Positions 46,420 to 55,234 of a stretch of DNA of 64,000 nt are shown one piece after another (the first letter of the stretch is position 1; every line of letters starts with the position of its first letter). The DNA is from Aquimarina algicola. Its GTDB lineage: Bacteria; Bacteroidota; Bacteroidia; Flavobacteriales; Flavobacteriaceae. The DNA is taken from contig NZ_VFWZ01000002.1 of assembly GCF_006443095.1 (NCBI RefSeq), positions 558,001 to 622,000 on the forward strand. The letters run 5' to 3'. The notes below the pieces were generated by a model, which worked only from the letters and a program-made list of their open reading frames with translations, searched no databases and was not told the DNA's origin. The position numbers and the translations under genes were made by a program.

Positions 46420-47388
46420 ATGAGTTATTTAGATACTACGCATGACGTTTATAAGGAAGCAGCATTAACACCAGATGTAGGATTATGCTGTACAACAAAC
46501 CCTATTTGGGAGCTTCCCGGACTTAAAATCCCAAAAATAATGCAAGAAATGAATTATGGCTGTGGGAGTACCGTTAATGCAAGAGACTTAACAAATAATC
46601 CTAAAATTCTTTATGTTGGTGTAGGTGGTGGTATGGAGCTTTTACAGTTCTCATATTTTTCAAGACAAAAAAATGGAGTAATTGGTATCGATGTCGTTGA
46701 AGAAATGCTGGACGCTTCTCGCAAAAATTTCAAAATAGCAGAGCAAGAAAATGACTGGTTCAAGAGTGAATTCGTGGATTTGCGATCCGGTGATGCACTT
46801 CACCTTCCGGTAGAGGATAACAGCATAGATGTTGCTGCTCAAAATTGTCTTTTCAATATATTTAAAGAAGAAGATCTTAAAAAAGCCATTGAAGAGATGT
46901 ATCGTGTACTAAAACCCCATGGAAGATTAGTAATGAGTGATCCTACTTGTGAACAACCTATGAATGAAACTCTTAGAAATGATGAACGATTAAGAGCACT
47001 TTGTCTAAGTGGTAGTTTACCTATTGCAGAATATGTAAAAGCACTGACAGATGTAGGATTTGGAACGATCGAGATAAGAGCAAGAAAACCATATCGTATC
47101 CTTGATTCTAAGCATTATGCTACTGATGAACTAATTTATATAGAGTCTATAGAAGTAGCTGCTATAAAAGATCCAATGCCAGAAGATGGACCTTGTGTAT
47201 TCACAGGAAAAGCCGCTATCTATTTTGGGGATGATGATTATTTTGATGACAAAAAAGGACATGTATTATTAAAAAATCAGCCTATTGCAGTATGTGATAA
47301 AACTGCAGGTGCTTTGGCATCACTAGAGAGAGATGATATTTTCATAAGTGAATCTACCTATCATTACGATGGAGGCGGATGTTGTTAA
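46420..47388 (+). CDS. arsM: ArsM-type arsenite S-adenosylmethionine methyltransferase
   Basis: A methyltransferase of 322 residues of the arsenosugar-cluster ArsM branch. C23-C24 lie near the N-terminus (VGLCCTTNP), the SAM loop is YVGVGGGMELL at 65-75, Cys48 and a cysteine in DPTCEQP may complete the As(III) thiol site, and the protein ends in GGGCC. ArsM methylates arsenite to the dimethyl form that ArsS uses. It is 71 nt after the phosphorylase gene and runs with it. Confidence 0.9.
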   Translation: MSYLDTTHDVYKEAALTPDVGLCCTTNPIWELPGLKIPKIMQEMNYGCGSTVNARDLTNNPKILYVGVGGGMELLQFSYFSRQKNGVIGIDVVEEMLDASRKNFKIAEQENDWFKSEFVDLRSGDALHLPVEDNSIDVAAQNCLFNIFKEEDLKKAIEEMYRVLKPHGRLVMSDPTCEQPMNETLRNDERLRALCLSGSLPIAEYVKALTDVGFGTIEIRARKPYRILDSKHYATDELIYIESIEVAAIKDPMPEDGPCVFTGKAAIYFGDDDYFDDKKGHVLLKNQPIAVCDKTAGALASLERDDIFISESTYHYDGGGCC

Positions 47389-47552
47389 CATTTTTTTACA
47401 AAACACTTAATTTTTTAACATATAAAATATTTTAAAGTTTTTTATCCTAAATAATTGCATTTTATCGATAATTTTAATTTTTTTGTAATGAGCAGAATAA
47501 GAATAGCCTGCTAGTATTACTCAACCATATTAAAACTAGATACATCAAATCA

Positions 47553-48263
47553 ATGAAAAAAGGTAAATTACTTTGGTTAGCCCTAATTGTAATATTTTGT
47601 TTTGTGATGAATGCGCAAACAAAACCCGATCATTCTAAGTGGGATCAACTTTTGATTCTTAATGTATCAAAAGACGGAAAGGTAAACTATGAGGGAATGA
47701 TAAAAGATAGTCCTCTATTTTATGAGTATTTCAGATCATTATCAGATACTCCCCCTACAGAAGAATGGTCAAAAGAAGAAAAATTAGCCTATTGGATCAA
47801 TGCATATAATGCAATTGCGCTTAAGATGATTATGGACAATTATCCGGTAAAAAGTATCAATGATTTGCATGACCCATGGAACCAAAAGTTTTTTAGGATC
47901 AAAGACAAACGCTACAGCCTTGATGAAATTGAACATCAGATTTTAAGAAAAATGAATGAGCCAAGGATTCATTTTTTGATTAATTGTGCTGCAAATTCAT
48001 CTCCCAAACTATGGAATATGGCTTATACAGCAAAAAATGTAAACGAAGCTTTAGAAACAAAAACAAGAGAATTTATAAATGATCCTACAAAAAATGTGAT
48101 TGAAGATGAAAAGATAAATCTCTCTCAAATTTTTGAATGGTATAAAGATGATTTTAATAAAGGTGATGTAGCAGCATTTATTAATCAATATAGTACCGTA
48201 AGAATTAATAAAGTCCCTAAAAAATCATACAAACAATATGATTGGGGATTAAATAAACAGTAG
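47553..48263 (+). CDS. DUF547 protein, copy 1 (second cysteine lost)
   Basis: An exported protein of 236 residues: signal to about residue 21 (VMNAQ), then one DUF547 domain (LAYWINAYNAIALKMIMDNY, DEIEHQILRKM). The conserved INCxxxxC site reads INCAANSSP, so Cys145 is kept but the partner position 150 is Ser; the three other DUF547 proteins in the window have Cys there. The function of DUF547 is unknown. It stands 164 nt after arsM and before the desaturase-like gene. Confidence 0.85.
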   Translation: MKKGKLLWLALIVIFCFVMNAQTKPDHSKWDQLLILNVSKDGKVNYEGMIKDSPLFYEYFRSLSDTPPTEEWSKEEKLAYWINAYNAIALKMIMDNYPVKSINDLHDPWNQKFFRIKDKRYSLDEIEHQILRKMNEPRIHFLINCAANSSPKLWNMAYTAKNVNEALETKTREFINDPTKNVIEDEKINLSQIFEWYKDDFNKGDVAAFINQYSTVRINKVPKKSYKQYDWGLNKQ

Positions 48264-48309
48264 TCAGCAAGCTTATGACAACAATCTTATGATTTGCTGA
48301 TTTTATTTT
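48264..48309 (+). terminator. weak terminator-like hairpin after DUF547 copy 1
   Basis: TCAGCAA (48264-48270), directly after the stop codon, pairs with TTGCTGA (48294-48300), and a T-rich stretch follows. The 23-nt loop and 7-bp stem make partial read-through into the next gene likely. Confidence 0.45.
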
Positions 48310-48315
48310 CTAGAT

Positions 48316-49203
48316 ATGGAAAAATACATCGAAATCATAAAAAATTCATATACAGGATATTGGTCTTATCTCAAAAATGAAATTTTACTCCAAAATCAAT
48401 GGGATAATTATTTTTATGGATTAATCCTAGTATCAATTATAGTTTGGGGATTAGAAATAGTTTTCCCCTGGAGAAAAGATCAGGCAAGATTACGTAAAGA
48501 TTTTTGGTTAGATGCATTTTATATGTTTTTCAACTTTTTTTTACTTAACCTTATTGTTCTAATAGCGCTATCTAACACTACAGAAGCTTTTTTTAATGAT
48601 ATTCTTTCATTAATAGGTTTATCATCCTCAGACGTTCAACTTTTTGATGTCGATGCATTACCTAGACCAATAGGTTTGTTGATATTTTTCTTAGTAAGTG
48701 ACTTTACACAGTGGAATACCCACCGCCTACTGCATCGTGTTCCCTTTTTATGGAATTTTCATAAAGTTCATCACTCTGTAAAAGAAATGGGATTTGCTGC
48801 TCATTTGCGATATCATTGGATGGAACCTGTAGTGTATAAATCTCTACTATACATTCCAATAGCTGTAATCGGAGGTTTTGATGCACAAGATGTAGCTATC
48901 GTCCACTTCTTTGCGTTAACAATAGGACATCTTAATCACGCAAACCTAGGTTGGGATTATGGTATTTTGAAATATATATTTAACAATCCTAAAATGCATA
49001 TTTGGCACCATGCTAAGAATTTACCAAAGCATACCAAATATGGTGTAAATTTTGGAATATCATTAAGTATTTGGGATTACCTGTTCAAAACAAGTCATAT
49101 TCCCAGCGATGGAAAAGACATCGAACTTGGGTTTGAAGGTGATGAGCGTTTTCCCAAAGATTTTTTACAACAAGAAATATATCCTATTAAATTAAAAAGC
49201 TAG
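48316..49203 (+). CDS. fatty-acid hydroxylase/sterol-desaturase-family membrane enzyme
   Basis: A di-iron membrane oxygenase of 295 residues with four or five helices. The histidine boxes are complete: HRLLH, HKVHH and HIWHH, with a further H-L-R-Y-H segment. Members hydroxylate or desaturate lipids in the membrane. Between DUF547 genes of the arsenosugar cluster it could modify a lipid carrier or arsenolipid; this is inference. The next gene starts only 9 nt after its TAG. Confidence 0.88.
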   Translation: MEKYIEIIKNSYTGYWSYLKNEILLQNQWDNYFYGLILVSIIVWGLEIVFPWRKDQARLRKDFWLDAFYMFFNFFLLNLIVLIALSNTTEAFFNDILSLIGLSSSDVQLFDVDALPRPIGLLIFFLVSDFTQWNTHRLLHRVPFLWNFHKVHHSVKEMGFAAHLRYHWMEPVVYKSLLYIPIAVIGGFDAQDVAIVHFFALTIGHLNHANLGWDYGILKYIFNNPKMHIWHHAKNLPKHTKYGVNFGISLSIWDYLFKTSHIPSDGKDIELGFEGDERFPKDFLQQEIYPIKLKS

Positions 49204-49212
49204 TATATTACA

Positions 49213-50112
49213 TTGAAAACATTACTTCCTCTTATCATATCTATACTTATCCTCTCTTGTAGTGGAAGTAAAAAAGTAGTTCAAAAATCTGAGCAAGCTA
49301 TAGTCAATATTCAAAAATCAGAATCGCAAGAAACAGATACGATTACCTTAAAAAAACTGGATAATATCGCTCCAAAAAAAGAAGAAACTCCAAAGCCTAT
49401 TGTTGAAGAAGTTGTAAAAGCAAAAGACTCTTCTTTAACAGAAACTATACCAGCTATAAATGATACAGTCATTTTTACACATTCTATCTGGGCTGAGTTA
49501 TTAACTAAATATGTCTCTGATAAAGGTATCGTAAATTATAAAGGCTTTAAGCAGGACAAAAAATCACTTAAGAAATATCTAGATCAATTAAGCAATAATC
49601 TACCAGATCAAGATTGGAACAAATCCAAAAAGCTAGCGTATTGGATGAATGCATACAATGCATTTACTGTAAAATTGATTATAGACCACTACCCTGTTCA
49701 AAGCATAAAAGATATTAAAGACCCTTGGGATGCTCGTTTTTTCAAATTAGGCAAAAAATGGTATAACCTTAATGAAATAGAGCACAAAATACTCAGAAAA
49801 ATGGGGGAACCCAAAATACATTTTGGAATCAATTGTGCTTCTTATTCTTGTCCTAAACTATCCAACAAAGCATTTACCGAGCAAAATGTAAACAAAGAAC
49901 TTCAAAAGCTTGCTATTCATTTTATTAATGATCCTAATAAAAACACAATCACTCCTACAAAAGTTCAGCTATCTAAAATATTTTCTTGGTTTGGCAAAGA
50001 TTTTAAAACTGAGGGTACTCTAATTGACTCTCTTAACCAATATTCTGAAATTAAAATCAAACCTAATGCTATAAAGAATTTCAAAAAATACAACTGGAAT
50101 CTTAATGAATAA
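49213..50112 (+). CDS. DUF547 lipoprotein, copy 2
   Basis: Its 299 residues start at a TTG: the preceding gene's TAG is in frame four codons earlier and no ATG lies between. The signal ends ILSC (Cys16) and a low-complexity spacer of about 70 residues rich in Lys, Glu and Pro leads to the DUF547 domain with LAYWMNAYNAFTVKLIIDHY and the intact pair C208/C213 in INCASYSC. It is probably anchored to a membrane and reaches out on the spacer. Confidence 0.84.
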   Translation: MKTLLPLIISILILSCSGSKKVVQKSEQAIVNIQKSESQETDTITLKKLDNIAPKKEETPKPIVEEVVKAKDSSLTETIPAINDTVIFTHSIWAELLTKYVSDKGIVNYKGFKQDKKSLKKYLDQLSNNLPDQDWNKSKKLAYWMNAYNAFTVKLIIDHYPVQSIKDIKDPWDARFFKLGKKWYNLNEIEHKILRKMGEPKIHFGINCASYSCPKLSNKAFTEQNVNKELQKLAIHFINDPNKNTITPTKVQLSKIFSWFGKDFKTEGTLIDSLNQYSEIKIKPNAIKNFKKYNWNLNE

Positions 50113-50464
50113 CTTAAATTTTTAAAATAAATTTATATTTTTTAGCAAAATAATGATCTAAATAAGGTTAAAATAATCTTAATCCTTCCTAGACATATCG
50201 CTTCTTAAAAAGATCTATTGCTTGCACAAAAAATCAATTCAACATACTGATTATCAAATTTTTAAATTCAAAAATACAAAATCAGATTTATTAGCTGATT
50301 ATTTTCAAATCAATATGCATTACATAAAACCTTTTACTTTTTATGTAAGGAAACAAACACCTCATCTACTAATATTATAATTCAAAACTAGTTTTTTAAT
50401 TTGATCATTATAAGTAAGAGAGATTGGAAATGAATTATTGATTAACCATTTAAAAATTAAGAAA
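50113..50464. other. 352-bp AT-rich intergenic region between DUF547 copies 2 and 3
   Basis: No open frame of gene quality, terminator or exact promoter was seen. The stretch is long for a gap inside a cluster and may hold a separate promoter for DUF547 copy 3. Confidence 0.4.
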
Positions 50465-51211
50465 ATGACTATCCCTAAAATTATACTAATAGCAGTCGGA
50501 ATATTATTCTTCTTACCGGCAAAAGCACAATATAAATTTGATCATTCTGTTTGGGATCAAGCCTTATTATTAAACGTTTCTGAAGACGGTCAAGTAAATT
50601 ATGACGGCTTTATGAGAGACAGCTCTCAACTCTACAGATATTTTAAACAATTGTCTGAAAATCCTCCTCAAGAAGACTGGAGTAGAGAAGAAAAAATGGC
50701 ATATTGGATAAACGCTTATAATGCGTATACTATAAAACTAATTATAGACAGTTACCCGCTTAAAAGTATTAAAGATTTAGAAGATCCTTGGGGTAAAAAG
50801 TTTTTCAAAATAGATGGTGAATGGCATAGTTTGGGAGAATTAGAACATAAAATTTTAAGAAAATTTGGTGACCCTAGAATACATTTTGCTATCAACTGTG
50901 CCTCTTTCTCTTGTCCTGTAGTTTGGAATAGAGCATATACAGGAGATAATCTTCATGAAGCATTAGATACCCAAACTGAAAAATTTATTAATGACCCTAC
51001 TAGAAATACAATAACTGAAGATGAAGTTTCTGTATCAAAAATATTTACCTGGTACAAAAAAGACTTTAAAGTGAATGGTGGAGATGTAAAAGATTTTATT
51101 AATAGATACTCTTCTGTAAAAATTGAAAAGCAAACCAAAAAAGGGTATAAAGATTATAACTGGAAGTTAAATGAAGTAACTAAACCTAACGAGGCATTTG
51201 CTTTAGATTAA
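50465..51211 (+). CDS. DUF547 protein, copy 3
   Basis: Exported, 248 residues, with signal to about residue 21 (LPAKAQ). It is very close to copy 1 in order and wording (HSVWDQALLLNVSEDGQVNY against HSKWDQLLILNVSKDGKVNY) but keeps both cysteines, C145 and C150, in INCASFSC. The ATG at 50465 is chosen over an in-frame TTG nine codons upstream because it begins the signal peptide. The glycosyltransferase gene follows after 73 nt. Confidence 0.85.
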   Translation: MTIPKIILIAVGILFFLPAKAQYKFDHSVWDQALLLNVSEDGQVNYDGFMRDSSQLYRYFKQLSENPPQEDWSREEKMAYWINAYNAYTIKLIIDSYPLKSIKDLEDPWGKKFFKIDGEWHSLGELEHKILRKFGDPRIHFAINCASFSCPVVWNRAYTGDNLHEALDTQTEKFINDPTRNTITEDEVSVSKIFTWYKKDFKVNGGDVKDFINRYSSVKIEKQTKKGYKDYNWKLNEVTKPNEAFALD

Positions 51212-51284
51212 TTTTAAAATTTAAGTATATTGATATTAGATAGTAAATACGTAAATTTATTTTCAAAAGATTAGTATTTCAGTT

Positions 51285-51995
51285 TTGAAAGTATCAATCA
51301 TCATCCCAATATTAAATGAAGCAGCTACTATAAGTAAGCTGCTTTCGTATTTGGTTAAAGTTTCTTCAAAAAATGTAGTCAAAGAAATTTTGGTTGTCGA
51401 TGGCGGTAGTGAAGATAATTCTCAAACATTGGTTCAAAATCTCGCGCAATCACATCGAGACATTAATATCAAACTTGTTACCTCAACAAAAGGGAGAGCA
51501 ATACAATTAAATAAAGGTGCAGAAATGGCCACTGCAGAAGTTTTGTATTTTTTACATGCCGATTCTTATCCCCCTCCAAATTTTGAAGATGATATTATTA
51601 ATCAGGTAAAACATGGAAATCTTGCAGGATGTTTCAGAATGAAATTTGACTCGACCCATTGGTGGCTCCGTTTTACAGGATGGTTAACTCGTTTTAACAG
51701 CAAAAAATGTAGAGGTGGAGATCAAAGTCAGTTTATTACAAAAAAACTATTTAATGATATTGGTAAATACAATGAGTCCTTTGTTGTTTATGAAGATAAT
51801 GACCTGGTAGAACGTCTATTTGCAAAAAAACAATTTGTGATCATACCAAAATATATTACCACCTCTGCACGACGATATGAGGAAGTTGGCATCTGGCGTT
51901 TACAATATCACTTTTTAAACATTCATTTAAGAAAATGGATGGGCGCATCATCAGAAGATTTATATAAGTACTATAAAGAAAAAGTGACGAATTAA
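51285..51995 (+). CDS. TIGR04283-family arsenosugar biosynthesis glycosyltransferase
   Basis: A GT-A family 2 transferase of 236 residues: start VSIIIPILNEA, VVDGGSEDNSQ for nucleotide binding, HADSYPPP as the DxD-like site, and the closing NIHLRKWMGASSEDLYKYYK typical of this family (formerly rSAM/selenodomain-associated transferase 2). The initiation codon is TTG; the protein begins as expected for the family and no nearby ATG fits. Its stop overlaps the stop of the convergent lipoprotein gene by 4 nt. Confidence 0.88.
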   Translation: MKVSIIIPILNEAATISKLLSYLVKVSSKNVVKEILVVDGGSEDNSQTLVQNLAQSHRDINIKLVTSTKGRAIQLNKGAEMATAEVLYFLHADSYPPPNFEDDIINQVKHGNLAGCFRMKFDSTHWWLRFTGWLTRFNSKKCRGGDQSQFITKKLFNDIGKYNESFVVYEDNDLVERLFAKKQFVIIPKYITTSARRYEEVGIWRLQYHFLNIHLRKWMGASSEDLYKYYKEKVTN

Positions 51996-52501
51996 AATGC
52001 ACCAAGTTCTTTTAAGACGTTTGTAATTTTACTCTTAAACTTCAAAATGTCTTCACTTTGATCACTTGTATCAGAAGTATCAATATTATACCTTTTCTTA
52101 TCCCCATCACGAGTTTGTATCAAAAAATAAAAACCTCCTTGATCAGCACAATCAGGGCAACCGTATATTTTATCTTTTCCAATGATTAATTCTTCTGGGA
52201 TTTCTTGTAGCAAGAATTTATATTGTTCAAATTGATCATTTCTATAGGTAAAAGAGCTTTTAAAGACAGCTCCTTCACTAAAAATATTCGTCATATCTCC
52301 TCTTTCTAAAGTATTGCTATCAATCTTAAAAATATCTTCACAATCTCCTAAACAAAATCCTGCATAAGATCCAAACACCAATGATTCTATTTTACCAGGA
52401 CCATTATCAACCACCTCATTTTTAACATTAGGAGTATCGTCACGATTACAAGACAAAAATGTGATAATAAGAATAGCTAGTGTGGTTTTTAACATTTTCA
52501 T
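51992..52501 (-). CDS. hypothetical lipoprotein
   Basis: A predicted lipoprotein of 169 residues (lipobox ending TFLSC) with a small domain that has two cysteine pairs, FCLGDCEDIF and YGCPDCADQGG, which could form disulfides outside the cytoplasm. I do not recognise the family. It converges on the TIGR04283 gene and is not obviously part of the arsenosugar unit. Confidence 0.65.
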   Translation of the reverse strand: MKMLKTTLAILIITFLSCNRDDTPNVKNEVVDNGPGKIESLVFGSYAGFCLGDCEDIFKIDSNTLERGDMTNIFSEGAVFKSSFTYRNDQFEQYKFLLQEIPEELIIGKDKIYGCPDCADQGGFYFLIQTRDGDKKRYNIDTSDTSDQSEDILKFKSKITNVLKELGAF

Positions 52502-52829
52502 GACATATTATATTCATTTTGCATTTATAAGACTGATTATTTACAAAATGGTTGCGTTAAAATATGTACTTTATGTTAAAATAATTAAAAATCTAAAAAC
52601 AACCTTGTAATTAGGTATTGTCACTGTAAGACCTAAAACTCATTTGTTTTATATACTTTAAAAAACTGAAGTAAAACATTTATAAATTAACGGTTAAGTA
52701 CAATATTCATATAAATCTATCTTTGCAAGATTCAAATATAGTAGTCAGTTTTCAATTAAAAATTAACTCAGGTTAATTTTTAATACGTTAAGATAAGTTT
52801 TATCTCTTTAAATAATTATTTCTAAATAT
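52502..52829. other. 328-bp intergenic region with an AT-only hairpin
   Basis: At 52755-52784 a 13-bp perfect stem, ATTAAAAATTAAC with GTTAATTTTTAAT, closes a TCAG loop 46 nt after the stop of the BamA-like gene and may help end its transcript. A lone TATCTTTG at 52718-52725 on plus has no gene behind it. Nothing else was seen. Confidence 0.4.
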
Positions 52830-54098
52830 CTAAAAGTACTGTCCAATACCAAAGACAAAACCGTTTGTTGAATCATCTGTAACCCCATATCCATAATCAA
52901 TTCTAAAGATGGCATTAAAGATTTTCTTGTGTATAAAACGTAAACCTACGCCGGGATAGAGTCTAAAGTTTTGCGAGTCCCCAAAATCGCCAAAATCACC
53001 ACCTGGGTTACGCCAGCTTCCACCATCTACAAAAACATTACTTTGTAAAACAAACCAGTTTTTTTCATACAAAGTTTGCCTGTATTCTGTATTAAGTACA
53101 ATCACACCTGTACCCCTATCTATAGTATTCCCTACTCCTCTAATGTTTAAGTTATTATCTACAGCAAAAGGAGCAAAAGGAGTATCATCATTACTAGCCA
53201 ACCCTACACGTAGTCGGTTTGCCCAATTTCCTTTTTTTCCAACTCTTTTAAAATACATAAAATCATTCCACCAAATAAAGAAGTCAGGTAAAACATCTTC
53301 TGTACTGATCACATATTGAGCATTCAAAACACTTCTAAAACCAGATACATATTGATAATCGAAGTTCAAATTATTATATTCATAAATCAACTTATATAGC
53401 AATTTATCTACATTAAAATCTTGAGGAACTTCTGGACTGGTTGCTCCTGTTTTATATTGGTAGTCTTCATTAAAATAATTTAGTCCCAATTCTATCCTAT
53501 GACGAAGATTAAATTGATAAAGACCTAATAATTCGTAAGATGTGTTATTATATTTATAATCTGCTGTTCCGTTTTCTAAGAAAACAGGTTCTTCTGTAGT
53601 AAGACTTTGAAAATTAAATGCTAAACCAAATTTTTTTCCAAATAGAAAAGGCGCTCTAATTTGTGCTGCGTAAGAATTATAAATATCATTCTGATAAAAA
53701 CCTCCTAAAGTGATATTACGCCCGAGTAAATTAAACTCGGATAACATAAGTCTAAAGGCAAATTCATCATCATTTGTTGTGTATACATTGGCTCCCGGTA
53801 TGATCGTAAAGTTTTCTTCTACACCATATACAAGTTCGTATCCATTTTCTTTTTCTACCACTTGATAATATGCATGCGCTATAGACGGTAAACGTTTTAA
53901 TCTTTTGATATCTTCTTCGATTTGTAGAGAATCTAAAACATTGCCTTCTTTCAAAGAAGTAAGTTTTTGCAACGCAGAAGTTTTTGTCTTTTTATTACCT
54001 TGTATTCGTATGGTAGAAATATTTTTTTCTTGCGAATAGCTTGATATAGAAAAGATACTGATACTTAAAATAACGAAATATAAATATTTAAAATTCAT
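52830..54098 (-). CDS. BamA/TamA-family outer-membrane barrel with one POTRA domain
   Basis: A 422-residue Omp85-type protein: signal (SSYSQ), a single POTRA-like domain (ISTIRIQGNKKTKTSALQKL to about residue 100) and a barrel that ends in aromatic IGQYF. The conserved arginine loop appears as LNIRGVGNTIDRGTG. It is much shorter than BamA itself, so it is probably a specialised transporter or lipid/peptide translocator. Its ATG overlaps the GH113-like gene stop by 4 nt, implying joint translation. Confidence 0.82.
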   Translation of the reverse strand: MNFKYLYFVILSISIFSISSYSQEKNISTIRIQGNKKTKTSALQKLTSLKEGNVLDSLQIEEDIKRLKRLPSIAHAYYQVVEKENGYELVYGVEENFTIIPGANVYTTNDDEFAFRLMLSEFNLLGRNITLGGFYQNDIYNSYAAQIRAPFLFGKKFGLAFNFQSLTTEEPVFLENGTADYKYNNTSYELLGLYQFNLRHRIELGLNYFNEDYQYKTGATSPEVPQDFNVDKLLYKLIYEYNNLNFDYQYVSGFRSVLNAQYVISTEDVLPDFFIWWNDFMYFKRVGKKGNWANRLRVGLASNDDTPFAPFAVDNNLNIRGVGNTIDRGTGVIVLNTEYRQTLYEKNWFVLQSNVFVDGGSWRNPGGDFGDFGDSQNFRLYPGVGLRFIHKKIFNAIFRIDYGYGVTDDSTNGFVFGIGQYF

Positions 54099-55096
54099 TT
54101 TTTTGTATTATAAAACGCTCTTACTAATTTTTCAGAGGGTTTGTTTTGAACTGTAAATCTATTATTATCAGTACCGCCGGATTCTTGATGATTGTGGTAC
54201 CATTTCCATAAAAAACCTCCGGCAAACCATGGTTCATCCCAAAATTCTTGATATAATGCTTTTAAGGCATTTTCTTGAGCTTTCAGGTTAACTTTACCTT
54301 GTATGCGACTAGACTCCCAAGGTGTTTTGCCTGTATAATCGACACTACGATACCCGTATTCTGTAAATAGAACTGGCTTATTAATTTTTGACTGTAGCAT
54401 CTTAATATTATTTTTAGAGGTTTGCCAACCTTTTCTAATTTCTTCTACTTTTGGTGTTTGACTTTGAGCTACAGGAAAATAAGCATCTATACCTATATAA
54501 TCTAAGTCTTTCCAAAAATGAACTTTATTAAATTGGTCCCAATTTTCTGCATATGTAAGTTCTCCACTGTATACAGTTTTGATTTTAGCAATCAATTGGT
54601 TCCAAAAACCAGTTCTTTGTTGTACAAAAGTATGTAGCTCTGTACCAATACATAATAAGGGCACTTTCATTTCTTCAGCCAACTCTGCATACAGCATGAT
54701 AAATTCTTGATAAGAATTTTCAAAAACCTTCCAGTCTTCTTCAGAATTCATTTTTATATTCCCGGTAAACTCTCCATGCCATACCCATATCTGGGGTTTC
54801 AACATTACTTTTATACCTTTCTCATTGAGAAGTTGTATTGTTTTTTTTGCTCCGTCTCTACGCTCTCCCCACCACTGTCTTTCTACATTAAATACAATTT
54901 CTGGTGTTTCTAGTTTTTTTAAAAAACCAAAAGGCATTACTGCTGCCCAATTGGCATTGACTGCTGCTACAGGAGTTATTTCTTTTAAGCTAATTTTTTG
55001 AGGTGCTCCTACAAAGCTTACCCCATTGATTTTATGATTTTGACCAGAACAAGCACAAAAAATAAAACAGATGAGTAGTAACAAAACTCTTTTCAT
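54095..55096 (-). CDS. GH113-like TIM-barrel glycoside hydrolase lipoprotein
   Basis: A lipoprotein of 333 residues (signal ends IFCAC). The barrel has INGVSFVGAPQKI at the first strand, MLKPQIWVWHGEF, CIGTELHTFV (probable acid/base Glu), YIGIDAYFP, LFTEYGYRS (probable nucleophile Glu) and FLWKWYHNH. This is the layout of GH113, known for beta-mannanases. The ATG at 55096 is preferred to one six codons upstream because it starts the signal sequence. Coupling to a BamA-like gene by a 4-nt overlap is unusual for such an enzyme. Confidence 0.78.
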   Translation of the reverse strand: MKRVLLLLICFIFCACSGQNHKINGVSFVGAPQKISLKEITPVAAVNANWAAVMPFGFLKKLETPEIVFNVERQWWGERRDGAKKTIQLLNEKGIKVMLKPQIWVWHGEFTGNIKMNSEEDWKVFENSYQEFIMLYAELAEEMKVPLLCIGTELHTFVQQRTGFWNQLIAKIKTVYSGELTYAENWDQFNKVHFWKDLDYIGIDAYFPVAQSQTPKVEEIRKGWQTSKNNIKMLQSKINKPVLFTEYGYRSVDYTGKTPWESSRIQGKVNLKAQENALKALYQEFWDEPWFAGGFLWKWYHNHQESGGTDNNRFTVQNKPSEKLVRAFYNTKK

Positions 55097-55234
55097 AAAC
55101 TCCTTTTTGCTCATGAAAATACAACTTTATTTACAAAGAACTTTATATCAAAAATGATATGGATCAACAGTTTGTCTACCTTACTTATTACAATTTTACA
55201 CCTCTCTCTTCAGGCAGACAAACTTTATAATGAT

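Noticed and set aside
52718..52725. TATCTTTG as a plus-strand promoter
   Set aside because: No TTG at the right distance and no plus-strand gene follows.
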